Assembly: GCF_009647655.1 (NCBI RefSeq)
Contig: NZ_WJFD01000001.1
Coordinates: forward strand, 2,480,001 to 2,544,000
From: Chitinophaga sp. SYP-B3965
Lineage (GTDB): Bacteria > Bacteroidota > Bacteroidia > Chitinophagales > Chitinophagaceae
Direction: 5' to 3'
DNA length: 64,000 nucleotides
Part shown: in pieces, positions 8,651-16,640 of the stretch
Position numbering within the stretch: position 1 is the first letter of the stretch
Layout: each line of letters begins with the position of its first letter
Position numbers and translations under genes: made by a program
The notes under the pieces: model-generated
Databases searched by the model: none
The model's input: only the letters and a program-made list of their open reading frames with translations
Told to the model about the DNA's origin: nothing

Positions 8651-9382
8651 TTATGATTTAGCTCTGGCTAATTGCAGGAATACATCGTTCATGGAGTCCG
8701 CATTAAATTGTTCTTTCAGTTTTTTCGGTGTATCCAGCGCTTTGATCTTTCCATCTACCATGATAGAGATCCGGTTGCAGTATTCTGCTTCATCCATATA
8801 ATGCGTGGTCACAAAGATGGTCACACCCCTGTCCGCCGCTTCATAGATCAGGTCCCAGAACTGGCGGCGGGTAATGGGGTCTACCCCACCTGTTGGCTCA
8901 TCCAGGAATACAATGGAAGGATCGTGGATCACGGCAATGGAGAAAGAGAGTTTCTGCTTCCAGCCTAAGGGAAGGGAACTCACTAAATGCCCGGCTTCCT
9001 TTTCCATGTTCAGCTGTTGCAGCAGGGCATGTGTTTTATCTTTGATCTGCTGGTTACTCAGGCCGTAAATACCACCATAAAAACGGATGTTCTCTTTCAC
9101 GGTTAAGTCTTCATACAGGGAAAACTTCTGGCTCATGTACCCGATGCTTTGCTTCACTTTCTCCGTTTGTGTATACACATCAAACCCTGCCACCTTTGCT
9201 TCTCCGCTGCTGGGTTTGAGCAATCCACAGAGCATGCGCATGGCGGTGGTTTTACCGGCACCATTTGCTCCGAGGAAGCCAAAGATCTCTCCCTGCTCCA
9301 CTTCAAATGTGATGGCATTGGTGGCAATGAAATCACCAAAACGTTTGGTCAGTTCTTTTGTGACGATGGCGTAGTTCTTCAT
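8651..9382 (-). CDS. ABC transporter ATP-binding protein (YbhF half, second ATPase)
   Basis: The 243-residue ATPase has Walker A GANGAGKTT, Walker B SIVFLDEPTGG, and switch histidine in TTHYMDEAEYC. The ABC signature is degenerate: where LSGGQ is expected one reads SSLPLGWKQKLS. In E. coli the two ATPase modules are fused in YbhF; here they are two genes that overlap by four bases. With one canonical and one altered signature motif, the pair may form an asymmetric heterodimer with one consensus ATP site. It acts at the inner membrane face with the two ABC-2 permeases. Confidence 0.92.
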   Translation of the reverse strand: MKNYAIVTKELTKRFGDFIATNAITFEVEQGEIFGFLGANGAGKTTAMRMLCGLLKPSSGEAKVAGFDVYTQTEKVKQSIGYMSQKFSLYEDLTVKENIRFYGGIYGLSNQQIKDKTHALLQQLNMEKEAGHLVSSLPLGWKQKLSFSIAVIHDPSIVFLDEPTGGVDPITRRQFWDLIYEAADRGVTIFVTTHYMDEAEYCNRISIMVDGKIKALDTPKKLKEQFNADSMNDVFLQLARAKS

Positions 9383-10293
9383 ACCGCTTCGTTTTGTTCC
9401 TGCATCAGCTGCATGAAGGCATCTTCAATGCCTGCTTTTGCCGGGGTGATGATAAGGCCTTTGTGCGCTTTAAGGTGATCCTTTAATTCCTCCACAGGCT
9501 GGTGTAAGGTTACGTGCAGGTATTCACCAAAAGCATAACAACTGTCTGTACCTTCAAATGCCCTTATATCGCGGATAAGATGATACATGTTATCTGCACG
9601 CGCAGCCCAGATAGGTTTGCCGAAATCCGCTACAATAGCCGCTGGTGTATTGATCATCATGATCTCTCCTTTCTGCATCAGTGCCACCCTGTCGCACAAA
9701 ATGGCTTCATCCATATAAGGGGTGGATACGAGGATGGGGATACCTTTCTCTTTCAAACGCTGCAGCATTTCCCAGAACTCCTTGCGGGACACAGGATCTA
9801 CACCGGTAGTGGGTTCATCCAGGAACAATACCTTCGGTTTATGCACCAGTGCACAACACAAGGCCAGCTTCTGTTTCATACCGCCGGAGAGTTTACCGGC
9901 CGGGCGTTTCTTAAAAGGTTCTATCTGTTCGTAGATCTCTTTGATGAGATCATAATTCTCTTCCACCGTAGTATTGAAAATGGTGGCGAAGAAATTGAGG
10001 TTCTCTTCAATGGTGAGGTCCTGGTAAAGAGAGAATCTTCCGGGCATATAACCTACCTGTGAACGGATGGTCCTGTAGTCTTTCACTACATCTGACCCGT
10101 TCACGGAAGCGGTGCCTTTATCTGCTAATAATAAAGTAGCGAGGATCCTGAACAGGGTGGATTTCCCCGCACCATCCGGACCTATCAGCCCAAACAGTTC
10201 GCCTTCTTCCACCGTAAAGGAAATATTTTGAAGGGCTTTTACGTCCCCAAAACTTTTATGGATATTTTCTACAACGATAGGTAACATGATCAT
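9379..10293 (-). CDS. ABC transporter ATP-binding protein (YbhF half, first ATPase)
   Basis: The 304-residue ATPase has all motifs: Walker A GPDGAGKST, signature LSGGMKQKL, Walker B VLFLDEPTTGVDP and the switch segment STPYMDEA. About 75 residues after the core form a C-terminal extension like that of the YbhF N-half. The usual frame start MIMLPIVVENIHKSFG may begin at 10293 or at the second ATG (10287). It ends inside the start of the second ATPase gene (ATGA overlap) and begins next to the HlyD-like gene stop, so it is tightly packed in the operon. Confidence 0.92.
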   Translation of the reverse strand: MIMLPIVVENIHKSFGDVKALQNISFTVEEGELFGLIGPDGAGKSTLFRILATLLLADKGTASVNGSDVVKDYRTIRSQVGYMPGRFSLYQDLTIEENLNFFATIFNTTVEENYDLIKEIYEQIEPFKKRPAGKLSGGMKQKLALCCALVHKPKVLFLDEPTTGVDPVSRKEFWEMLQRLKEKGIPILVSTPYMDEAILCDRVALMQKGEIMMINTPAAIVADFGKPIWAARADNMYHLIRDIRAFEGTDSCYAFGEYLHVTLHQPVEELKDHLKAHKGLIITPAKAGIEDAFMQLMQEQNEAV

Positions 10294-11190
10294 TTATTTA
10301 GAGAGTCTGATCTCGCCGGGCATGCCTATTTTCAGGCTGCCGTCGTTTTGTACCCGTACTTTCAGGGCGTATACCAACTGTACCCTTTCCTCACGTGTCT
10401 GAATAGTTTTAGGGGTGAATTCCGCATCGCCGGAGATCCAGCTCACGGTACCCGGCAGGCTTTTTAATTCCCCGTTCGGCAGGTCCGTCTGCACGGTTAC
10501 CTGCTGCCCTGTTTTCACCTGCCCCAGCTGATCTCCGCTGATGTAAGCACGGAGGTACATGGTGTTCAGGTCTGCTATTTTGTAGAGCGGTTTTCCGAAA
10601 GTAACCACCTCTCCTTTCTCTACATATTTGGTGAGTACTGTTCCTTGTATAGGATTGATCACACGGGATTGTGCTAGTTGTTCCTTCACCTGCTCCACCT
10701 GTAATTCCAGGGGCTGGGATTCACTGTTCAGGCCGCTGATCTGTGTGTTCAGTGAAGAAGAAGTAGAGGCATATTGTTTTTCGAGTAAAGCAATCGCTGC
10801 ATTGATATCATCCACTTGTTTGGAGGTGGCAGCATTTGCTTTGAAGAGGTTCTCTATTCGTTCTTTCTCTTTTTGCTGTGTGGCAATCTGCTGGCGGATC
10901 ACTGCCAGCTGGGGGTTGATCTCCGGGCGTTTACTCAGCACGGCTTTAATATTGGCGCCCAGCTGTGCTTTTTTTAAGTTCAGCTGTACGGAATCGATAC
11001 CACCTACCAGGGCATTGGCCTGCAATACAGCGCCTTCTTCCACATCAAAGCTGAGCAGGCGGCCAGCCGCTTCTGCAGATACAATGATCTCCGTGGATTC
11101 AAAGTTGCCGTAGGCGTCTGCGGTATTTTCCTTTGACTTACATGCGGTAAAGAGAACGATCAGTGATATAACTGTTAAGGTTGTTTTCAT
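10294..11190 (-). CDS. HlyD-family periplasmic adaptor lipoprotein (YbhG-like)
   Basis: The 298-residue membrane-fusion protein links the inner-membrane ABC pump to the TolC-like channel. The N-terminus is a lipoprotein signal (LIVLFTACKSK, lipobox Cys 17). Next come half of the biotinyl-lipoyl domain (STEIIVSAEAAGRLLSFDVEEG), a long coiled coil (about residues 65-165, with QQIATQQKEKERIENLFKAN), the second lipoyl half (VINPIQGTVLTKYVEKGEVV) and a beta-barrel. E. coli YbhG is 332 residues. It starts one base after the TolC stop. Confidence 0.92.
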   Translation of the reverse strand: MKTTLTVISLIVLFTACKSKENTADAYGNFESTEIIVSAEAAGRLLSFDVEEGAVLQANALVGGIDSVQLNLKKAQLGANIKAVLSKRPEINPQLAVIRQQIATQQKEKERIENLFKANAATSKQVDDINAAIALLEKQYASTSSSLNTQISGLNSESQPLELQVEQVKEQLAQSRVINPIQGTVLTKYVEKGEVVTFGKPLYKIADLNTMYLRAYISGDQLGQVKTGQQVTVQTDLPNGELKSLPGTVSWISGDAEFTPKTIQTREERVQLVYALKVRVQNDGSLKIGMPGEIRLSK

Positions 11191-11191
11191 T

Positions 11192-12451
11192 TTAATATCC
11201 TTTAATGACCTGGTAATATAATGTGGCGTATACCCATTGAATTTCGTGCGTTTTATGTGCTATCACGGCCTGCGTTTCCGCGTGCAGGTCTGTGAGATAA
11301 TCGTGTACGGTGAGTACCCCGTTATCCAGCTGTGCAGCAGATACTTCCTTTACTTTTGTACGCAACTGCACGATCTCTTTATCTTTCTCTACCGCCTGCT
11401 GCAAATTGGTGATCTCTGAAGATTGCTGTACCAGCTGCATCTTTGTATTGAGCGTAAAGGTTTCTGATTGGGCCTGGATACTTTGCTCCTGCTGCTGCAA
11501 CACTGCGCGTTCTGTTCTGTTGTAGCGCCAGTTCCAGAGCGTCCAGTTAAAACGGATGCCCGTCATGTAATAGAAATCGAATTTATTTTCCAGCATGTTC
11601 AAACCCGGGCGGCCATATCCTCCCTGCGCAAAGGCGCTTACTTTCGGCAGGCCTTTTGTGCCGGTGAGTTTTGATTGCTGCTGTAATACATTTGTTTGGT
11701 ATTTGTAGAGTTGCAGTTCTGGCCGTTGTAGTTCTTCTGTAGTGTTTGTGGTGGAAACGGGTAGTTGGAGCTTTATGGATGCAGGTATATCCTTCCCCGT
11801 TAGTAAGGCCAGTACCTGTATAGCGGCGCGTTTCCCGGTTTGTGCTTCAAACAGCTGCTGTTCTGTTTTTAAAAGTTCTGCTTTCAGGATATCTGTCTGG
11901 CTGGCGAGGATGGTGCCATTTTCCACACCAGCCTTCAACCGTTCCATCTTTTGTTTCACTTCCTCCATCATCTTCTCCCGCGCAGTAATGTTCTCTTCCC
12001 AGAGCAAAGCGTTAAAGTAAGTTTGCAATACCTGCTGGCGCAGTTTGTATAACTCTACTTCCACTTTCTGCTGCTCTGCGAGTTTTTGCGTTTCCTGTAA
12101 TTCCCGCTGGCTGGCAGTTGCACCGCCATCGTACAGTAATTGCTTCACATCTATGGTAGCCTTGTACTGATCTTTGGATAACTCGGGGATGTTCATGCCC
12201 GGCAGTTTGATAGGGATCTGTGTTACCTCAGACTGATAAGTAGCCTGACCATTCAATTCCACCTGCGGCAGGTAATTGGTTTTGATGTTCTGGATCTGCA
12301 GCCGCGTCATATTATCCAGCACCTGCTTTTGCTTTAGCAGGGGATAATTTTGCCTTGCTGCCTGCTGCGCCGAGTCCAGGCTAAGGAACTGCTCCTGCGC
12401 GGATACCTGCAAAGAGAGCAGTAACAGCAACAGTGGAGGAATGAATTTCAT
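11192..12451 (-). CDS. TolC-family outer membrane efflux protein
   Basis: This 419-residue outer-membrane channel has a signal peptide (MKFIPPLLLLLLSLQVSAQ) and two OEP repeats rich in coiled-coil helix (around residues 100-200 and 290-400). The family's YDGG signature is seen in KQLLYDGGATASQRELQ, and FNWTLWNW lies before the second coil. It is the first gene of the exporter operon. A near copy of the TetR operator lies 15 bases before its start codon, so expression is likely repressed by the adjacent TetR protein. Confidence 0.93.
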   Translation of the reverse strand: MKFIPPLLLLLLSLQVSAQEQFLSLDSAQQAARQNYPLLKQKQVLDNMTRLQIQNIKTNYLPQVELNGQATYQSEVTQIPIKLPGMNIPELSKDQYKATIDVKQLLYDGGATASQRELQETQKLAEQQKVEVELYKLRQQVLQTYFNALLWEENITAREKMMEEVKQKMERLKAGVENGTILASQTDILKAELLKTEQQLFEAQTGKRAAIQVLALLTGKDIPASIKLQLPVSTTNTTEELQRPELQLYKYQTNVLQQQSKLTGTKGLPKVSAFAQGGYGRPGLNMLENKFDFYYMTGIRFNWTLWNWRYNRTERAVLQQQEQSIQAQSETFTLNTKMQLVQQSSEITNLQQAVEKDKEIVQLRTKVKEVSAAQLDNGVLTVHDYLTDLHAETQAVIAHKTHEIQWVYATLYYQVIKGY

Positions 12452-12464
12452 AACTAACTATTTT

Positions 12465-12483
12465 ATTTAACTATTTGGTTAAT
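12465..12483. promoter_or_regulatory. TetR operator upstream of tolC operon
   Basis: ATTTAACTATTTGGTTAAT is an imperfect inverted repeat matching the operator before tetR (13124-13143). The core lies exactly 15 bases before the tolC ATG, the same spacing as before the tetR ATG, and the flanks (TAACTATT on one side, CAGGACAAA on the other) are also shared. Confidence 0.75.
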
Positions 12484-12501
12484 AGCAGGACAAAAAAATA
12501 T

Positions 12502-13110
12502 TTATGGTCTTAACGACATTAGAATAAACTCTGTTACCGATTTCTTTCTTTCTTCCATCAGTGCCTTGTATTGTTCATCATTCATTCCAAACACGTTGCT
12601 GATAATAGGTTTGGCTATGAATGGGAACACGCACAAACTCAGGGTGTTCATCATCAGTTGCAGGGGGCTCATCTTACGGATAGCACCTTTCTCCATTTCC
12701 GTGAGCATTTCCTGCATGAATTTTTTGATATCGGGGAACTCAGCTGCATGTACAAATCTTTCAACAATCCGCTCCGGGTTCTGGTTGAGTTCATTGATGA
12801 TGAAAATTGGCAGGTGAGGGCTAGCGGAGAGGGAAGTGATGTAATGGTCCACTGCTGCGGCTACCTTTTCTTTAAAAGGCATGTCCCCCGTAAAGATGGC
12901 GTTGATCCGTTTCAGCAATTGCTCCAGTGCTTCTGTGAACACCATCTCAAACAGCTTATCCTTGCTGCGGTAATAGTAGTGCAGCATGGCTTTGTTAATA
13001 CCAGCTTCGTCCGCAATATCCTGCATGCGGGCGCCTGCCAGACCCTTTTGCATGAAGATCTTCTTCGCTGCGTCTATTATCTGCTGTTCTGTGGTATTAG
13101 TGGTTTGCAT
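12502..13110 (-). CDS. TetR/AcrR-family repressor of the exporter operon
   Basis: The 202-residue protein has an N-terminal TetR helix-turn-helix (residues ~10-55: AGARMQDIADEAGINKAMLH followed by YYYRSKDKLFEMVF) and a variable C-terminal ligand domain with a CecR/YbiH-like look. E. coli cecR (ybiH) sits beside ybhGFSR in the same way. It is separated from tolC by 50 bases on the same strand, yet each gene has its own operator copy, so I infer autoregulation plus repression of the exporter, relieved by a drug-like ligand. Confidence 0.92.
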   Translation of the reverse strand: MQTTNTTEQQIIDAAKKIFMQKGLAGARMQDIADEAGINKAMLHYYYRSKDKLFEMVFTEALEQLLKRINAIFTGDMPFKEKVAAAVDHYITSLSASPHLPIFIINELNQNPERIVERFVHAAEFPDIKKFMQEMLTEMEKGAIRKMSPLQLMMNTLSLCVFPFIAKPIISNVFGMNDEQYKALMEERKKSVTEFILMSLRP

Positions 13111-13123
13111 GTCTAACTATTCT

Positions 13124-13143
13124 GTTTAACCATTTGGTTAAAC
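13124..13143. promoter_or_regulatory. TetR operator upstream of tetR
   Basis: GTTTAACCATTTGGTTAAAC has 9-bp perfect arms (GTTTAACCA / TGGTTAAAC) around a TT spacer, starting 14-15 bases before the tetR ATG. Size and symmetry fit a TetR-family dimer site. Confidence 0.82.
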
Positions 13144-13203
13144 TCAGGACAAAGGTATAGATTCTGATGAAATGGCCAAATAAAAAATGATTTTTAGCGG
13201 GGT

Positions 13204-13269
13204 ATCCCCGGGTCAACTATGGCTCATCCATGGGTCATCCATGGGCCAACCCCGGAGCATCCCCGGGTC
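13204..13269. repeat. Six tandem 11-bp repeats
   Basis: Six units with an exact 11-bp period: ATCCCCGGGTC, AACTATGGCTC, ATCCATGGGTC, ATCCATGGGCC, AACCCCGGAGC, ATCCCCGGGTC. Most units hold a CCNNGG core that is itself near-palindromic. The block lies between the thioesterase stop and the tetR promoter. 11 bp is close to one helical turn, so all cores face one side of the DNA; function unknown. Confidence 0.9.
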
Positions 13270-13285
13270 ATCTCTCTTTTTAGTG

Positions 13286-13762
13286 CTAAAATGATTGCAG
13301 CACTGCCCCTACCCGCTGGTCGAAGGTATCTATGCCGTTGTGTTCGACCTTGATCTGCTCCAGGAGCTTCAGCAGTTCGGGATCATGTTCTGCCTTTTTC
13401 CCTGTTTTAAGGTCTATGTGTACGAATTTGGACCAGAGGAAGGCCTTTACCTTCTTCTTAGCCTCATCCGTCATCCACATTTCCACGAGGATGTGGTTAT
13501 TGGAAAACTCCAGTACACGGGAGAAGATGTGTACTTTTTCTGCTACAAACGCTGGTTTGAGATAAGAGATCTGGTGCTGGGCTACAACCCAGCCCACCCC
13601 TTTGGAAGCATAGTCCTTCAGGTGCATATTGTAAGTAGCCGAGAGATGGTCTTCCCGGGCATTCATGAAATAATTGATATAAGAGGCGTTATTGAGGTGG
13701 CCAAAGGGATCACAATCGCTAAAGCGAACTGTATAAAGCGCTTCCGGTTCTTTGATGATCAT
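13286..13762 (-). CDS. Acyl-CoA thioesterase, 4HBT hotdog family
   Basis: The 158-residue hotdog-fold protein carries the family signature VRFSDCDPFGHLNNASYINY, in which the Asp acts in thioester hydrolysis. Relatives (YbgC/FadM type) cleave acyl-CoA or related thioesters in the cytoplasm. The frame stays open to 13876, but the upstream part crosses the terminator hairpin of the SDR gene (13790-13826), so the ATG at 13762 (MIIKEPEALYTV) is the sound start. Substrate chain length cannot be told from the sequence. Confidence 0.9.
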   Translation of the reverse strand: MIIKEPEALYTVRFSDCDPFGHLNNASYINYFMNAREDHLSATYNMHLKDYASKGVGWVVAQHQISYLKPAFVAEKVHIFSRVLEFSNNHILVEMWMTDEAKKKVKAFLWSKFVHIDLKTGKKAEHDPELLKLLEQIKVEHNGIDTFDQRVGAVLQSF

Positions 13763-13789
13763 GTTGCATGGTTTTGGAGATTCGAATGT

Positions 13790-13826
13790 AAAGAAAAAGG
13801 CCGGGTTCAGTGCGAAACTGCCCGGC
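13790..13826 (-). terminator. Terminator of the arsR-SDR unit
   Basis: A GC-rich hairpin (GCCGGG...CAGT / ACTG...CCCGGC) is followed on the minus strand by CTTTTTCTTT, about 80 bases after the SDR stop. It is a good intrinsic terminator. Confidence 0.8.
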
Positions 13827-13904
13827 ATTGCTCTGTCAATTTGTTTTAAACGCATTAGGGTTCCACAACGGATCATGAAAATTATGCAGTCTTCCTAAAT
13901 TTTT

Positions 13905-14666
13905 CTAACCCAACAATACCTGGGAGGATACTCCTCCGTCAATATTATATTCCGAGCCCGTGATAAACGATGCATCTGAAGAAGCCAGGAAGGCTACCAG
14001 CTTAGCCACTTCTGATGACTCACCACCGCGGTTCAACGGAACACGTTGTTTGATTGTGTTATTGAATGCAGTACGGGTCTCCTCATCCAGCCCCAGTTTG
14101 TCGAAAATGGGTGTGTTGATCGGTCCCGGATTCACGGTATTCACGCGGATATTCCTTACAGCCAGTTCACTGCTCAAAGTGCGGCCCAACGCATTGAGAG
14201 CGGCTTTGCTGGCGGAGTACACGGAAGTATTCGGCATGGCCGTGAAAGCATTCACAGAGGACAGCAGGATGATGGAAGCACCATCATTCAATAATGGTAA
14301 AAATTTCTGTACGGTAAAGTAGGCGCCCTTGAAATTGATATTCATGATATTATCAAAAGCAGCTTCGGTTACATCAGCAACAGGACTGAAAGTACCTACC
14401 CCGGCGTTGACAAACAGCACGTCAACTTTTCCGAAATGTTCTTTCACTGAACTTACCAATGCATCCGTGTCTGAGAGGCTGGCCTGGTCAGCGATAATAC
14501 CCAAAGTACCGTTGCCCAGTTTGGTAGCAGCCGCGTCAACAGCAGTGCGGTTACGACCAGTGATGATAACTTGTGCCCCTTTTGCCACGAACTCCTCTGC
14601 CGTAGCGTACCCTATGCCGCTGTTACCGCCGGTAACAACAGCTACCTTGTTCTTTAAGGTGCTCAT
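13905..14666 (-). CDS. Short-chain dehydrogenase/reductase (SDR)
   Basis: The 253-residue classical SDR has the cofactor motif TGGNSGIGYA (residues ~12-21), the structural NAGVG motif, and the catalytic Ser and YSASKAA with Tyr-x-x-x-Lys; the end is IDGGVSSQVLLG. ITGRNRTAVD after beta-2 points to NADP preference because of the basic residue. It oxidises or reduces an alcohol/carbonyl group; the substrate is unknown. It follows an ArsR regulator by 60 bases, with an AT-rich inverted repeat in the gap, so control by that regulator is likely. Confidence 0.92.
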   Translation of the reverse strand: MSTLKNKVAVVTGGNSGIGYATAEEFVAKGAQVIITGRNRTAVDAAATKLGNGTLGIIADQASLSDTDALVSSVKEHFGKVDVLFVNAGVGTFSPVADVTEAAFDNIMNINFKGAYFTVQKFLPLLNDGASIILLSSVNAFTAMPNTSVYSASKAALNALGRTLSSELAVRNIRVNTVNPGPINTPIFDKLGLDEETRTAFNNTIKQRVPLNRGGESSEVAKLVAFLASSDASFITGSEYNIDGGVSSQVLLG

Positions 14667-14683
14667 TAGTGTGTGTTATTTAT

Positions 14684-14707
14684 ATTGATTTATTTAAAAA
14701 TATCAAT
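14684..14707. promoter_or_regulatory. Inverted repeat before the SDR gene
   Basis: ATTGAT and ATCAAT arms separated by 12 AT-rich bases lie 18-41 bases before the SDR ATG. It may be a regulator site, but it does not match the arsR palindrome well. Confidence 0.35.
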
Positions 14708-14725
14708 GTATTAGGGCAAAAAAAA

Positions 14726-14995
14726 TCAACTCAGTTGCATGAAGAAAGATGAAAGGTGTTTCATCATTTCTTTATTGATCGCCAGTTGTACATTCCGGCC
14801 TTCTTTTGTGCTGATCAATACGCCACTATCTACAAGGATCTTGATGTGATGGGATACAGTTGGTTGGGAAAGGCATGTAAGGTCCTGGATCTCTCCACAA
14901 CAAACAGACTCGTTCCGCGCTATCTTCATCAGTATAGCCATCCGGTGTTTATCTGCCAATGCATTTGCCGCCTTCTCTATCAACGCTGCGTCCAT
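14726..14995 (-). CDS. ArsR-family winged-helix regulator
   Basis: The 89-residue regulator is one winged helix: LADKHRMAILMKIARNE, then the recognition helix LSQPTVSHHIKILVDSGVL and a wing ISTKEGRNVQLAIN. CC in ESVCCGEIQDLTCLS resembles the ELCVC metal site of arsenic/cadmium sensors, though such a Cys pair is also found in non-metal members. The frame stays open to 15088, but the upstream part would cover a perfect 16-bp palindrome and the 3' end of the cardiolipin synthase gene, so the ATG at 14995 (MDAALIEKAANAL) is preferred. It probably controls itself and the SDR gene. Confidence 0.9.
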   Translation of the reverse strand: MDAALIEKAANALADKHRMAILMKIARNESVCCGEIQDLTCLSQPTVSHHIKILVDSGVLISTKEGRNVQLAINKEMMKHLSSFFMQLS

Positions 14996-15023
14996 GATGC
15001 AAATATACATACATTTTCGAAAC

Positions 15024-15039
15024 ATCGAAATATTTCGAT
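15024..15039. promoter_or_regulatory. ArsR operator palindrome
   Basis: ATCGAAATATTTCGAT is a perfect 16-bp palindrome 29-44 bases before the arsR ATG. Size, AT content and place suit an ArsR dimer site for autoregulation. A third CGAAA half-site (TTCGAAAC) lies just to its left. Confidence 0.72.
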
Positions 15040-15059
15040 CTATTTTTTTGAAAAGGATT

Positions 15060-16544
15060 TTACAATAAGGGGGAAAAGAGGCGGACAACGGCCTCCCCCA
15101 GCCGCGCTAAACGGCCACGGTTGTGCCATTCCTCTAAATGGAGCTCTGTGCTGTGGAGGGTATCCTGCAAAAAGGCCTCGGTGAGCTTCCAGTTCATATC
15201 CCGGCTGTACACAAAAGCGTTCACCTCAAAATTGAAGTCGAAGCTGCGGATATCCATATTGGCGGTACCTACTACGGAGAGGTTCTCGTCCACCACCATG
15301 GTTTTGGCATGTACAAAGCCCTTCTGGTACCGGAATATGCGTACCCCGCAGGTGAGCAGGGCTTCAAAGAAGGATTCTGAGGCTTTGTTCACGATCCGGC
15401 TATCACTTACATCGGGCACCAGCAAACGAACATCCCTGCCGCTCAATGCGGCCATTTGCAGGGCATTCAGGATAGATTCATTGGGTATGAAATAAGGAGT
15501 AGTAATATATACGGATTTCTCTGCCTGGTTAATGGCGGCGAGGTAAGAGAGCATAATGGAAGAACGTTCTGAGTCCGGGCCGCTGGCGGCGATCTGCACC
15601 AGGTCCTCCCCTGTTACCTTGATGTCCGGGAAAAAGTCCTGGGTGATAGGCAGGTCTGCTTCCGCGCAAAAGTTCCAGTCGCCCATGAAAAGGAATTGCA
15701 GGGTATGCACGCCCAATCCGCGGATGCATAAATGTGTATCCCGCCAGTAGGGCCATTGGGGATGTGCATCCCGGTAGCGGGGTTCATTGATGTACCGGTC
15801 TGCCACATTGATGCCGCCAATGAAGCCGGTATGCCCGTCTACCACCACAATTTTACGGTGGTTGCGGTAATTGAGGCGGTTGGCCAGCAAACGCACCCGG
15901 TAGAAAGGATATACTTCTATACCGGCTGCTCTCATCTGGCGGAGGAAACGGCGGTTGATGTCGCTGCTGCCAAAGTCGTCATAAATGAAACGCACTTCTA
16001 CCCCGGCCCTGGCCTTTTCCATCAGGATGTCCATAATCTCCCGGCCTATCACATCTTCTTCAAAGATGTAATACTCCAGGTGAATATGATGTTTGGCGCC
16101 TTTGAGGGTTTCTATCAGCAGGGGGAATTTCTCCTCGCCATTCAGGAGTAAGATGGCTTCGTTATCTGCGGTGAGGGGTGATAAGGAATCCCGGAACAGC
16201 AAACGTGCAATGCCGGTTTTATTGGTGACCAGGTCTGAATGTTCTATGAGGGTTTGCCGGCTTTCCTGTTGCAGGTATAACTGGAGTTTTTCGCTGAGCC
16301 TTACATTGCTCATCCATTTACGGCTGTAGATCTTGTTCACGCGGCGGTTCATACCTACCAGCAGGTAGATGAGCACGCCAATGCCGGGCAGAAAGAAAAG
16401 GACTAAGAGATAGGCGAGTGTTTTACCGGTGGACCGGGCTTCCAGCAATGCTTTTACAGCCACCCATGCAGTGATGGCATATAGGATAATGATGGAGATC
16501 GTTTGCCAGTGGTCCTTCAGAAATTGCAGTATCATCGTGCACAA
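15060..16544 (-). CDS. cls: Cardiolipin synthase (phospholipase D superfamily)
   Basis: The 494-residue membrane enzyme joins two phosphatidylglycerols into cardiolipin and glycerol. It has two N-terminal membrane helices (residues ~10-65), the PLDc_N region, and two HKD motifs: NHRKIVVVDGHTGFIGG and VHAKTMVVDENLSVVGTANM, both complete with His, Lys and Asp. Bacterial Cls proteins are about 480-510 residues. The start could also be the ATG at 16535 (MILQFLKDHW). A bidirectional terminator separates it from the Spy-like gene upstream. Confidence 0.94.
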   Translation of the reverse strand: MCTMILQFLKDHWQTISIIILYAITAWVAVKALLEARSTGKTLAYLLVLFFLPGIGVLIYLLVGMNRRVNKIYSRKWMSNVRLSEKLQLYLQQESRQTLIEHSDLVTNKTGIARLLFRDSLSPLTADNEAILLLNGEEKFPLLIETLKGAKHHIHLEYYIFEEDVIGREIMDILMEKARAGVEVRFIYDDFGSSDINRRFLRQMRAAGIEVYPFYRVRLLANRLNYRNHRKIVVVDGHTGFIGGINVADRYINEPRYRDAHPQWPYWRDTHLCIRGLGVHTLQFLFMGDWNFCAEADLPITQDFFPDIKVTGEDLVQIAASGPDSERSSIMLSYLAAINQAEKSVYITTPYFIPNESILNALQMAALSGRDVRLLVPDVSDSRIVNKASESFFEALLTCGVRIFRYQKGFVHAKTMVVDENLSVVGTANMDIRSFDFNFEVNAFVYSRDMNWKLTEAFLQDTLHSTELHLEEWHNRGRLARLGEAVVRLFSPLL

Positions 16545-16563
16545 TAATACGTTTTTCAGGGCA

Positions 16564-16632
16564 CAAAAAAGCCGTACTATACTGCGTGCATTCTTCTACG
16601 TTATTTGCAGTATAATACGGCCACGATTTTTT
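16564..16632. terminator. Bidirectional terminator
   Basis: Arms GCCGTACTATACTGC (16571-16585) and GCAGTATAATACGGC (16607-16621) pair with one mismatch; an A-run lies on the left and a T-run on the right, so it can stop transcription on either strand. It follows the Spy-like gene at 16641 on the minus strand. Confidence 0.85.
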
Positions 16633-16640
16633 AAGGCTGC

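Noticed and set aside
15060-15088. ArsR start at 15088 overlapping the cardiolipin synthase gene
   Set aside because: The added residues have no family match and cover a perfect palindrome that fits an operator; the ATG at 14995 is better.
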